From Pseudolysinimonas_A sp041984585 (GTDB lineage: Bacteria > Actinomycetota > Actinomycetes > Actinomycetales > Microbacteriaceae), in NCBI GenBank assembly GCA_041984585.1, contig JBHIXX010000037.1, positions 1 through 24,221 on the forward strand: DNA of 24,221 bases, given 5' to 3'. Below the pieces are notes generated by a model, which searched no databases, was not told the DNA's origin, and worked only from the letters and a program-made list of their open reading frames with translations. The translations under genes were made by a program, and so were the position numbers. This document shows, in pieces, positions 6,828 through 13,669 of the stretch (the first letter of the stretch is position 1; each line of letters begins with the position of its first letter).

Positions 6828-7778
6828 ATGGTGACGATGCGCGAGGTCGCAGCGAGGGCCGGAGTGTCGTCCGCCACGGTCAGCCGGGTACTCAACGGCA
6901 CACCGGTGCGTGCCGAGACCGAGAAGCGAGTGCGGAACGCTGTGGCCGAGCTCTCCTACTCGCCCAATCGCACTGCGCGAGCGCTCCGCCGCCGCCATGC
7001 CGATGTCATCGCCCTCTTGGTCCCCGACATCGAGAACCCCTACTTCACCGCTCTGGCGCGGGGCGTCGAGGACCGCGCCAGCCGCGGCGACTTCTCCGTA
7101 TTGCTCGCCAATACCGACGGTGATGAATCTCGTGAGCGGGACTACCTCGACATCGCGATCGCGCAGGATGTCGCCGGAATCGTGTGGGCGCCGGCGTCCC
7201 AGACGAGCGACATCGCCGACATCCTCGTCCATGGCCGCCCTGTCGTCGCAGTCGACCGCCGACCTCGCCTCGCCGCAGTCGACCTGGTCGAGTTCGACAA
7301 CAGAACGTGCGGACGAGTCGCCGCCGAGGCGCTCCGGGATCGGGGAGCCACGCGTGTCGCCTGCATCACGGGCCCTGCCGACGTCGAGTCGGCGCGCGAA
7401 CGCGAGGCGGGATGGCGCGACGTCGTCGGCGACGCGAAGTCCGAACTGGTCCGACACGCCGATTTCCGGGTGGCGGGCGGGCATGACGCGATGCTGGAAC
7501 TACTCGAACTCGGAATCCGACCCGATGCGGTGATGGTGGCAAACAACTTGATGGCGGTCGGCGCTCTCGATGCGCTGGCCGACGCGGGGCTGACAACGGC
7601 CGACATCGCCGTCTCGGTCATCGGAGACATCCCGTTCGCCTCACTCCGCAAACAAGGCGCGTTCGTCGTCGATCTCCCCGCCCGGGAGCTCGGCGAGGTC
7701 GCTGCCGACCTCGTCCTCGCCCGCATCGCGGGGGATCAGGATCCCCCGCGACGCGCGATCCTGCCCCCGGGCCCCTAG
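6828..7778 (+). CDS. LacI-family transcriptional regulator of the sugar locus
   Basis: A 316-residue LacI/GalR repressor. The helix-turn-helix is at residues 4-23 (MREVAARAGVSSATVSRVLN), followed by the hinge helix SPNRTARALRRR. A sugar-binding core then contains VIALLVPDIENPYFTALARG, VAGIVWAPASQTS, VVAVDRR and PDAVMVANNLMAVGAL. The length is slightly under the usual 330-340 residues because the C-terminus is short. It is divergent from the hydrolase-importer operon and upstream of the kinase-isomerase operon. Identical operator-like sites lie at both promoters, so it probably represses both until the imported sugar or a derivative binds. The ATG at 6828 is chosen over earlier in-frame codons because of the TATCGT box 6 bases before it and because the helix-turn-helix starts immediately. 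Confidence 0.92.
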   Translation: MVTMREVAARAGVSSATVSRVLNGTPVRAETEKRVRNAVAELSYSPNRTARALRRRHADVIALLVPDIENPYFTALARGVEDRASRGDFSVLLANTDGDESRERDYLDIAIAQDVAGIVWAPASQTSDIADILVHGRPVVAVDRRPRLAAVDLVEFDNRTCGRVAAEALRDRGATRVACITGPADVESAREREAGWRDVVGDAKSELVRHADFRVAGGHDAMLELLELGIRPDAVMVANNLMAVGALDALADAGLTTADIAVSVIGDIPFASLRKQGAFVVDLPARELGEVAADLVLARIAGDQDPPRRAILPPGP

Positions 7779-7826
7779 CGGGTCAGGCGCCGCCCGCGAA
7801 CACGACTCGATGTGCGGGTTGCATAA

Positions 7827-7839
7827 TGTAATCGATTTC
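7827..7839. promoter_or_regulatory. LacI-family operator, copy 2, before the kinase-isomerase operon
   Basis: TGTAATCGATTTC is the exact reverse complement of the site at 6741-6753. It overlaps a possible -10 element (CATAAT at 7822-7827 or TAATGT at 7824-7829), so occupancy would block the kinase promoter. No clear -35 is visible. The rest of the 155-base gap (7779-7933) shows no gene. Confidence 0.68.
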
Positions 7840-7933
7840 TGTGAGGCTGTCTGCGCCCGGGTGACGTCCAGCAGGGAACACGACGAGCGGCGGCCGATAG
7901 ATCCCGCGCAACGTCTCGACACCGGGGAAACAG

Positions 7934-9550
7934 ATGACAGACGCGCGAACACGGAGACGGACGAGAGCGCACGAGATGACCAGAAAAACCGGATCCGGAG
8001 CGACCCAGACGCCCAGATCGGACTCTGCGAGGTCGACCCCTATCGCCCCGCGGCATCCGGATCACAGCGAGGCCGGGGAGGCTCTCGGGGTATTCCTGGG
8101 CGTTGACATCGGCACATCCAGCAGCAAGGGGGTGCTGGTTGGGGGCGACGGGGCCATTCTGTCCACCGCGGCACGGGAGCACCGAGTCGATCGACCCGCC
8201 CCTGGCCATGTCGAAATGGACGCCAACCTCTGGTGGGACGAGTTCTGTTCGATCGCCGCCGAACTCACCGCAGCGTGCGCGGCGCCCGTCGCCGCCGTGG
8301 GCGTGAGTGGAATGGGACCGTGCGTCATCCTCGCGGACGACGACGGGGAACCAGTGCGACCCGCCATCCTGTATGGGGTCGATAGCCGGGCCACCGAACA
8401 GGTGAACCGTCTCACCCTCGAGCTCGGCGCCGACGCGATCCTCGAACGCGGCGGCTCCGCGCTCTCGAGTCAGGCGGCTGGGCCCAAGCTCAGCTGGATC
8501 GCGGAGTCCGAACCGCAGAACTGGGAACGCGCTCGATCGCTCCTCATGCCCGCGTCGTGGCTCGCGTTCCGGCTCACCGGCGAAGTCGTACTCGATCACC
8601 ACTCGGCCAGCCAGAGCACGCCGCTGTATGACATCCGGACGCAGGAGTGGTATCGGCCATGGGCGGACCACGTCGCACCGGGACTCGAGCTGCCCGAGCT
8701 TCGCTGGCCCGGTGACATCGCCGGCGCCACACGGGAGGCCGTTGCCGGGATTCCCGCGGGCACGCCGGTGATCGTCGGCTCGATCGACGCGTGGATGGAG
8801 GCGGTGAGCGTCGGAGCAACGAATCCGGGGGATCTGATGCTGATGTACGGGACCACGATGTTCCTCATCGCGACCGTCGACCGACCTGTCACCAGCCCGA
8901 CGATGTGGGGCACCGTCGGAGCGTTCCCGGGAACCCGCTGCCTCGCCGGCGGCCTGGCGACGTCCGGGGCGATCACCACGTGGCTATCGGATCTCACCGG
9001 CGGGGACCATGCGACCCTCCTCGCGGAAGCCGAGCGCTCCGGGCCGGGAGCCCGAGGAGTCCTGATGCTGCCGTATTTCGCGGGCGAGCGGACGCCCGTG
9101 CAGGATCCGGACGCCCGCGGCGTGATCGCCGGACTCTCGCTCGAGCACACCCGCGGCGACCTCTATCGCGCGGCTCTCGAGGGGACGGCACTCGGGGTCC
9201 GCCACAACATCGAGACGATGCAGGGTGTCGGCGCCTCGGTCGAACGAGTCGTCGCAGTCGGCGGCGGTACCAGGGGTCGCCTGTGGCCCCGCATCGTCAG
9301 TGACGTCACCGGGCTGGCACAGGTCATGCCCTCCATCACGATCGGCGCCGCATTCGGTGCCGCCCTGCTCGCGGCTCGCGCCGTAGGCGTCGATGCCGAC
9401 CCGAGCGACTGGAACCCCTCGAGCGACGTGATCGAGCCCGATCCCACCGTCCGGCGTGCCTACGACACGCGCTACGCCCTGTACCGCGACCTGTACCCGG
9501 CGACGTCCGGGATCGTCCACGCGCTGGCGGAGCGTCAGCGCACCACCTGA
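7934..9550 (+). CDS. FGGY-family carbohydrate kinase
   Basis: A 538-residue kinase of the FGGY family (xylulokinase/fuculokinase-like). The first phosphate-binding loop is LGVDIGTSSSKG with Asp58. The catalytic-base position is Asp285 in VGSIDAWMEAVSVG, followed by phosphate-2 MYGTTMF (304-310) and the adenosine-site VVAVGGGTRGRLWPRIVSD. It would phosphorylate the ketose made by the adjacent isomerase; the stop is 10 bases before that gene's start. About 52 residues precede the kinase fold. They are Arg/Ser/Thr-rich and use AGA and AGG codons unusual for this genome, so the true 5' end is uncertain. The only in-frame ATG codons are at 7934 (GGGGA 6 bases upstream) and 7976. The specific sugar cannot be assigned. 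Confidence 0.88.
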   Translation: MTDARTRRRTRAHEMTRKTGSGATQTPRSDSARSTPIAPRHPDHSEAGEALGVFLGVDIGTSSSKGVLVGGDGAILSTAAREHRVDRPAPGHVEMDANLWWDEFCSIAAELTAACAAPVAAVGVSGMGPCVILADDDGEPVRPAILYGVDSRATEQVNRLTLELGADAILERGGSALSSQAAGPKLSWIAESEPQNWERARSLLMPASWLAFRLTGEVVLDHHSASQSTPLYDIRTQEWYRPWADHVAPGLELPELRWPGDIAGATREAVAGIPAGTPVIVGSIDAWMEAVSVGATNPGDLMLMYGTTMFLIATVDRPVTSPTMWGTVGAFPGTRCLAGGLATSGAITTWLSDLTGGDHATLLAEAERSGPGARGVLMLPYFAGERTPVQDPDARGVIAGLSLEHTRGDLYRAALEGTALGVRHNIETMQGVGASVERVVAVGGGTRGRLWPRIVSDVTGLAQVMPSITIGAAFGAALLAARAVGVDADPSDWNPSSDVIEPDPTVRRAYDTRYALYRDLYPATSGIVHALAERQRTT

Positions 9551-9560
9551 AGGAGCCTCG

Positions 9561-11201
9561 ATGTCCGCCTACGCCCACCCCCACCCGGTCGACCGCCCGA
9601 CCCGTGAGCCCGCCACGGCGTACCTGGTCGCCAGCGGCGATCTCCGAGAGTCGGCGAACGTCGCCGGATGGCCCACCCAGGTGGCGGTGGAGGCGGCGGT
9701 GGGCGACGTGTTCGCCGAGTTCGGCTGGCGCCTGCACCGGGCCAATCCGGTGGATCCCGCAACCGGCCACGGGTTCATCTCGAGCCAACGGATGGGGATC
9801 GAGGTATTCCGGGACATCCCGGTCGATGCCCCCGTGGTGGTCGCGGAGGCGGTCTGGCAGTACAGCCACCACGTGCTCGCCGGGCTCCGCGACCATCGCG
9901 GGCCGATCCTGACCGTCGCCAACTTCGCCGGCGCGTGGCCGGGACTCGTCGGTCTGCTCGGCCTGAACGCCGGACTCACCAAGATGGGAGTTCCGTACTC
10001 GACGATCTGGAGCGTCGACTTCGCGGACGCGTGGTTCCGCGACGGCATCCGCTCCTGGATCGAGACGGGGACGATTCGGCACGACACCTCGCACGTGCGG
10101 CCGCTGCCACAGCTCCCCGAGTCGGAGGAGCGAGCCCTCGGCCGCGCCATCGCCGAGACCCTCCGCGCCGACAAGGCGATCATCGGGGTCTTCGACGAGG
10201 GCTGCATGGGGATGTACAACGCGATCATCGACGACGAGCTGCTCAACCCGATCGGCGTCTACAAGGAGCGCCTGTCGCAGTCCGCGCTGTGGGCCGAGAT
10301 GCAGCGGGTCGACGACGACGAGGCGGACGCGGTCGGCGAGTGGCTGCTCACGAAGGGGATGACCTTCCGCCTGGGGACCGACGAGGCGAGCGAGCTGACG
10401 CCGGCCCAACTGCGCTGGCAGTACAAGATGTATATCGCCGCGCTCCGGATCGCCGACGACTTCGGGGTCGATGCGATCGGGATCCAGTACCAGCAGGGCC
10501 TCAAGGACATCTGCCCCGCGTCGGATCTGGCCGAGGGGCTGCTCAACAACGCGGACCGTCCGCCGGTGACCTCGCGCGACGGCGCCCGGGTGCTGTGGGA
10601 CGGCGCGCCGATGCCGCACTTCAACGAGGCGGACGAGGGGGTCGCCGTCGACGCCCTCGTGACCACCCGGATCTGGACCGCGATGGGTCTCGACCCGGCC
10701 ACCACGCTGCACGACGTGCGCTGGGGCGAGGAGTACGACGGCGAGTTCGTCTGGGTGTTCGAGATCTCCGGCTCGGTGCCGCCGTCCCACTTCGCCGGCG
10801 GGTACGCGGACGCCGTCGGGATGCGCCAGAATCCGGTCTACTTCCCCTTGGGCGGGTCGACGATCCGCGGGGTCTCCAAGCCGGGCGAGATCGTCTGGTC
10901 GCGCGTCTACATCGCCGACGGGGTGCTCAACGTCGACCTCGGCCGTGGACGCGCCGTCGCGCTCCCAGAGGCGGAGACCGAGCGACGCTGGGCGGCGACG
11001 AACCCGGAGTGGCCCATCATGCATGCCGTGCTTCCCGGGATCACCCGCGACCAGTTCATGGCACGGCATCCCGCGAACCACCTCAACGTCGCCTACGCGC
11101 CGGATGCCGAGTCCGCCGACCGGGCCCTCGTCGCGAAGGCCGCGGCGTTCGCCGCGCTCGGCGTGCGGGTCTTCGTCTGCGGGGACACCGCGGCCGTCTG
11201 A
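9561..11201 (+). CDS. L-fucose/L-arabinose-type sugar isomerase
   Basis: A 546-residue protein of the FucI/AraA isomerase fold, which interconverts aldoses and ketoses with a divalent metal. Recognisable segments are VFDEGCMGMYNAIIDDELLN, DFGVDAIGIQYQQGLKDICP, LLNNADRPPVTS, MPHFNEADEGVAVDALVTTR and TLHDVRWGEEYDGEFVW. These match the actinobacterial group annotated as L-fucose/L-arabinose isomerase family; the real substrate of that group is not fixed by sequence. It follows the kinase by 10 bases and starts at an ATG with AAGGAG 7 bases upstream. No ketose-phosphate aldolase is nearby, which favours a pentose (product entering the pentose phosphate pathway) over fucose or rhamnose; that is inference. 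Confidence 0.82.
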   Translation: MSAYAHPHPVDRPTREPATAYLVASGDLRESANVAGWPTQVAVEAAVGDVFAEFGWRLHRANPVDPATGHGFISSQRMGIEVFRDIPVDAPVVVAEAVWQYSHHVLAGLRDHRGPILTVANFAGAWPGLVGLLGLNAGLTKMGVPYSTIWSVDFADAWFRDGIRSWIETGTIRHDTSHVRPLPQLPESEERALGRAIAETLRADKAIIGVFDEGCMGMYNAIIDDELLNPIGVYKERLSQSALWAEMQRVDDDEADAVGEWLLTKGMTFRLGTDEASELTPAQLRWQYKMYIAALRIADDFGVDAIGIQYQQGLKDICPASDLAEGLLNNADRPPVTSRDGARVLWDGAPMPHFNEADEGVAVDALVTTRIWTAMGLDPATTLHDVRWGEEYDGEFVWVFEISGSVPPSHFAGGYADAVGMRQNPVYFPLGGSTIRGVSKPGEIVWSRVYIADGVLNVDLGRGRAVALPEAETERRWAATNPEWPIMHAVLPGITRDQFMARHPANHLNVAYAPDAESADRALVAKAAAFAALGVRVFVCGDTAAV

Positions 11202-11232
11202 GCGACGCGACTCCGCCCCGCTCCCGCGCCCG

Positions 11233-11238
11233 TAGCAT
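11233..11238 (+). promoter_or_regulatory. -10 box for a leaderless M20 peptidase transcript
   Basis: TAGCAT ends 6 bases before the ATG at 11245. The 43-base gap after the isomerase gene contains no obvious terminator, so read-through from the sugar operon is also possible. Confidence 0.5.
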
Positions 11239-11244
11239 CGAGGG

Positions 11245-12618
11245 ATGGACGAGGCTCGCGCACTCGAGCGGTTCCGCGAGCTGCTCCGCATCCCGACCGT
11301 GTCGCGCCTGGCGGGTGAGGGCCAGGATCCGGCCCCGTTCGCCGAGTTCCCCCGCGCCCTCGAGCGGCTCTACCCCGCGGTGTTCGCGGCGCTGCAGCCG
11401 CTCCCGGTCGACGGGCCCGCGCTGCTCTACCGGTGGCCGGGCCGCAGCGCCGCCGAGCCGCGGATGCTGATGGCCCACTGGGATGTGGTGCCGGCCGACG
11501 AGCCGGGGTGGACGCATCCGCCGTTCGACGCCGTGCTGACCGACGGGACCACCGACCCCACCGCGCCCGCGGCCGGCGCGACGGCGCCCGACGACCGGCG
11601 ACTGTGGGGACGCGGCACGATCGACGACAAGGGCGCGCTCGTGGCGATCCTCGAGGCGCTCGACGACGCGATCGCGGCGGGCGTGGTGCCCGAGCACGAC
11701 GTCTACCTCGAGTTCGGCGGCGACGAGGAGGTGCTCGGCACCGGCGCGCAGGCGGCGGCCCGCGCCCTGGCCGAGCAGGGGGTGCGCCCGGCGCTCGTGC
11801 TCGACGAGGGCGGCGCGGTCGTGCAGGGGCAGTTCCCCGGCGTCGAGGCGCCGACCGCGGTGATCGGCATCGCCGAGAAGGGCATCGCCACCGTGGTCCT
11901 CACGGCGCACTCGCCGGGCGGACACGCCTCCGCTCCCCCGCGCTCCGCCCCGACCGCGACGGACCGGCTCGCGCGCGCCGTGCGCCGGGTATCGCGTCCC
12001 GCCCCCGCCGACCTCCCGCCGCCCGCTTACCCGATGTTCGCCGCGATCGGCGGGGCGGCTCGGGGGCTGCTCGGGCTCGCCTACCGGCATCCGCGCCTGC
12101 TCAAGCCGGTGCTGCTGGCGGCGCTCGACCGGGGCAGCAACGAGGCGGCGGCGATGATCCGCACCACCCGGGTGGTGACCCGGCTGCGCGGCGCGGCGGC
12201 CGACAACGTGCTGCCCGAGTCGGCGTCGGCGCGGGTGAACGTGCGGGTCGCGGTGGGCTCGACGCTCGCGGCCGAGGTGGAGCGCATCCAGCGCGACATC
12301 GCCGACCCGCAGGTCGAGGTCTCGGTCGACTACGGCGACGACCCCTCCCCCGTCTCGCCGGCGGAGGGCCCCGCCTGGGAGGCGCTCGCCGGCGCGCTGG
12401 CGGTCTCGCATCCGGATGCCGTCGCGGTGCCCTACGCGATGATGGGCGCCTCGGACGGGCGGCACATGACGGCCATCAGCGACCACGTCTACCGGTTCAT
12501 CCCGTTCGAGCTGTCGGCGGCGGAGCTGGGCGGGCTGCACGCGGTGGACGAGAGCATCCGGGTCTCCGCCTGGCTGCGCGGCGTCGCGTTCTACCGGGCG
12601 CTGCTCGACCGGCTCTGA
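11245..12618 (+). CDS. M20/M25/M40 family metallopeptidase
   Basis: A 457-residue zinc hydrolase of the M20 family, closest in style to carboxypeptidase S/PM20D1-type enzymes. Metal-ligand positions are visible: His78 and Asp80 in MAHWDVV, bridging Asp127 in WGRGTIDDKG, Glu161-Glu162 in FGGDEEV, an Asp in LVLDEGG, and the C-terminal His in GGLHAVDES. The dimerisation (lid) domain begins near SPGGHASAPP. It would hydrolyse an amide bond of a small peptide or N-acyl amino acid in the cytosol; no signal peptide is seen. Residues about 100-118 form an Ala/Thr/Pro-rich insertion before the bridging Asp. Start chosen at the ATG 6 bases after TAGCAT. Confidence 0.9.
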   Translation: MDEARALERFRELLRIPTVSRLAGEGQDPAPFAEFPRALERLYPAVFAALQPLPVDGPALLYRWPGRSAAEPRMLMAHWDVVPADEPGWTHPPFDAVLTDGTTDPTAPAAGATAPDDRRLWGRGTIDDKGALVAILEALDDAIAAGVVPEHDVYLEFGGDEEVLGTGAQAAARALAEQGVRPALVLDEGGAVVQGQFPGVEAPTAVIGIAEKGIATVVLTAHSPGGHASAPPRSAPTATDRLARAVRRVSRPAPADLPPPAYPMFAAIGGAARGLLGLAYRHPRLLKPVLLAALDRGSNEAAAMIRTTRVVTRLRGAAADNVLPESASARVNVRVAVGSTLAAEVERIQRDIADPQVEVSVDYGDDPSPVSPAEGPAWEALAGALAVSHPDAVAVPYAMMGASDGRHMTAISDHVYRFIPFELSAAELGGLHAVDESIRVSAWLRGVAFYRALLDRL

Positions 12619-12632
12619 CCCGCGCCGATCCG

Positions 12633-12655
12633 CCTCGCCGGGCGACAGCCCGAGG
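12633..12655. terminator. Possible bidirectional hairpin terminator
   Basis: Between the convergent ends of the M20 gene and the phosphodiesterase gene, CCTC...GGGC pairs with GCCCGAGG around a GACA loop, with a 3-base bulge on one side. The stem is short, so this is a weak call. Confidence 0.35.
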
Positions 12656-12676
12656 TCGAGCGCCCGCCAGCCGCGG

Positions 12677-13573
12677 CTACTGGCTGCGGCCGACCGCCCG
12701 TGTGCGGCCGAGCCAGGCGTCGAGCGCCTCCGGCCGGTCGGTGATGATGCCGTCGGCGCCGGCCGCGAACGCGATGCGCCAGCGGCTCTCGCCGTTGAGC
12801 GTGTAGAGCAGCAGTCCGCGTCCGGCGGCGTTGAGCGCGTCGACGATCCCCGGATCGCGCTGCACGGTGCGGACCGTCGTGACGACCGCGACCGCGTCGA
12901 ACCGCTCGGCGAGGGCGACCGGGTCGGCCGGCTGGCGGCGGATGATCACCCGCGGGGTGTCCGGGTCGGCGGCGAGCGCGTTCTCGATGGTGCCGAGGTG
13001 GAAGCCGCCGAGCACCACGCGACCGTGGGTGCCGCTGCGGTCGATCTCGCGCAGCACGACCCCGATCTCGTCAACCGTCCAGTAGCCCTTGAGCTCGAGG
13101 ATCGCGATGGACGGCGCTCCGGCGAGCAGGTCGAGGAACTCGGCCAGCAGCGGGATGCGGGTTCCGGCGAACTCGGACCCGTACCAGGACCCGGCGTCGA
13201 GGGCGCGGAGCGCGTCAACGGTCATCATCGCGACCGTCCCCGACCCGTCGGTGGTGCGGTCGACGGTCTCGTCGTGGATGAGCACGGCGACCCCGTCGGC
13301 GGAGAGCTGCACGTCGGCCTCCACCACGGGAACCCCGGCGGCGAAGGCCGCGGCGAACGCGGGCAGCGTGTTCTCGGGCGCCTCGGCCCGATCGCCCCGG
13401 TGCCCGACGGTGAGCGACCCGATGCCGGCCCCGCGCAGTTCGGCCATCAGGTCGGCGGCGTGCGACCGCCCGGCCCCTGGGATGAGCACCAGGACGATCA
13501 CGGAGGCGACGACGACCAGCGCGGCGAGCGCGGCGCGCCGTGCGAGCACGGCGTCGACTCGGGTCGTCGGCAT
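12677..13573 (-). CDS. Membrane-anchored glycerophosphodiester phosphodiesterase
   Basis: A 298-residue GDPD-family TIM barrel that would cleave glycerophosphodiesters to an alcohol and glycerol-3-phosphate. Catalytic elements are HRGDRAEAPENTLPAF (His58, Arg59, Glu67, Asn68), VEADVQLSADG (Glu85, Asp87) and the second His100 in LIHDETVDRTTDG. LELKGYW then LLLYTLNGESRW and DGIITDRPE complete the barrel. Residues about 14-32 are a single hydrophobic segment after a basic N-terminus, so the enzyme is probably anchored with its active site outside the membrane. The ATG at 13573 has GAGGGG 8 bases upstream. The promoter carries an 11-base-spaced triple repeat resembling a PHO box, consistent with phosphate scavenging. 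Confidence 0.9.
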   Translation of the reverse strand: MPTTRVDAVLARRAALAALVVVASVIVLVLIPGAGRSHAADLMAELRGAGIGSLTVGHRGDRAEAPENTLPAFAAAFAAGVPVVEADVQLSADGVAVLIHDETVDRTTDGSGTVAMMTVDALRALDAGSWYGSEFAGTRIPLLAEFLDLLAGAPSIAILELKGYWTVDEIGVVLREIDRSGTHGRVVLGGFHLGTIENALAADPDTPRVIIRRQPADPVALAERFDAVAVVTTVRTVQRDPGIVDALNAAGRGLLLYTLNGESRWRIAFAAGADGIITDRPEALDAWLGRTRAVGRSQ

Positions 13574-13622
13574 CGACTCACCCCTCGGGTCTCGGGCCCC
13601 CGCGACGCTGCGGGTGTCGCCG

Positions 13623-13628
13623 ACGATA
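13623..13628 (-). promoter_or_regulatory. -10 box of the phosphodiesterase gene
   Basis: On the minus strand the box reads TATCGT, about 50 bases before the ATG at 13573. There is no good -35; that position is occupied by the repeat at 13637-13669, as expected of an activator-dependent promoter. Confidence 0.45.
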
Positions 13629-13636
13629 GCACGCGC

Positions 13637-13669
13637 CGTTACCTTTTCGTTACCTTCCGTTCACCGGGT
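13637..13669. promoter_or_regulatory. PHO-box-like triple 11-base direct repeat
   Basis: Three consecutive 11-base units read CGTTACCTTTT, CGTTACCTTCC and GTTCACCGGGT, with the ACC core at 13641, 13652 and 13663. PhoP/RegX3-type PHO boxes in actinobacteria are 11-base direct repeats around GTTCACC. The repeat covers the -35 position of the phosphodiesterase promoter and overlaps the last codons of the next gene upstream (stop at 13661). Confidence 0.5.

Noticed and set aside
9336..11291. 651-codon minus-strand open frame antisense to the isomerase
   Set aside because: Low-complexity Arg/Gly/Asp-rich translation with no recognisable domain; the plus-strand isomerase has clear family motifs and a good ribosome site.
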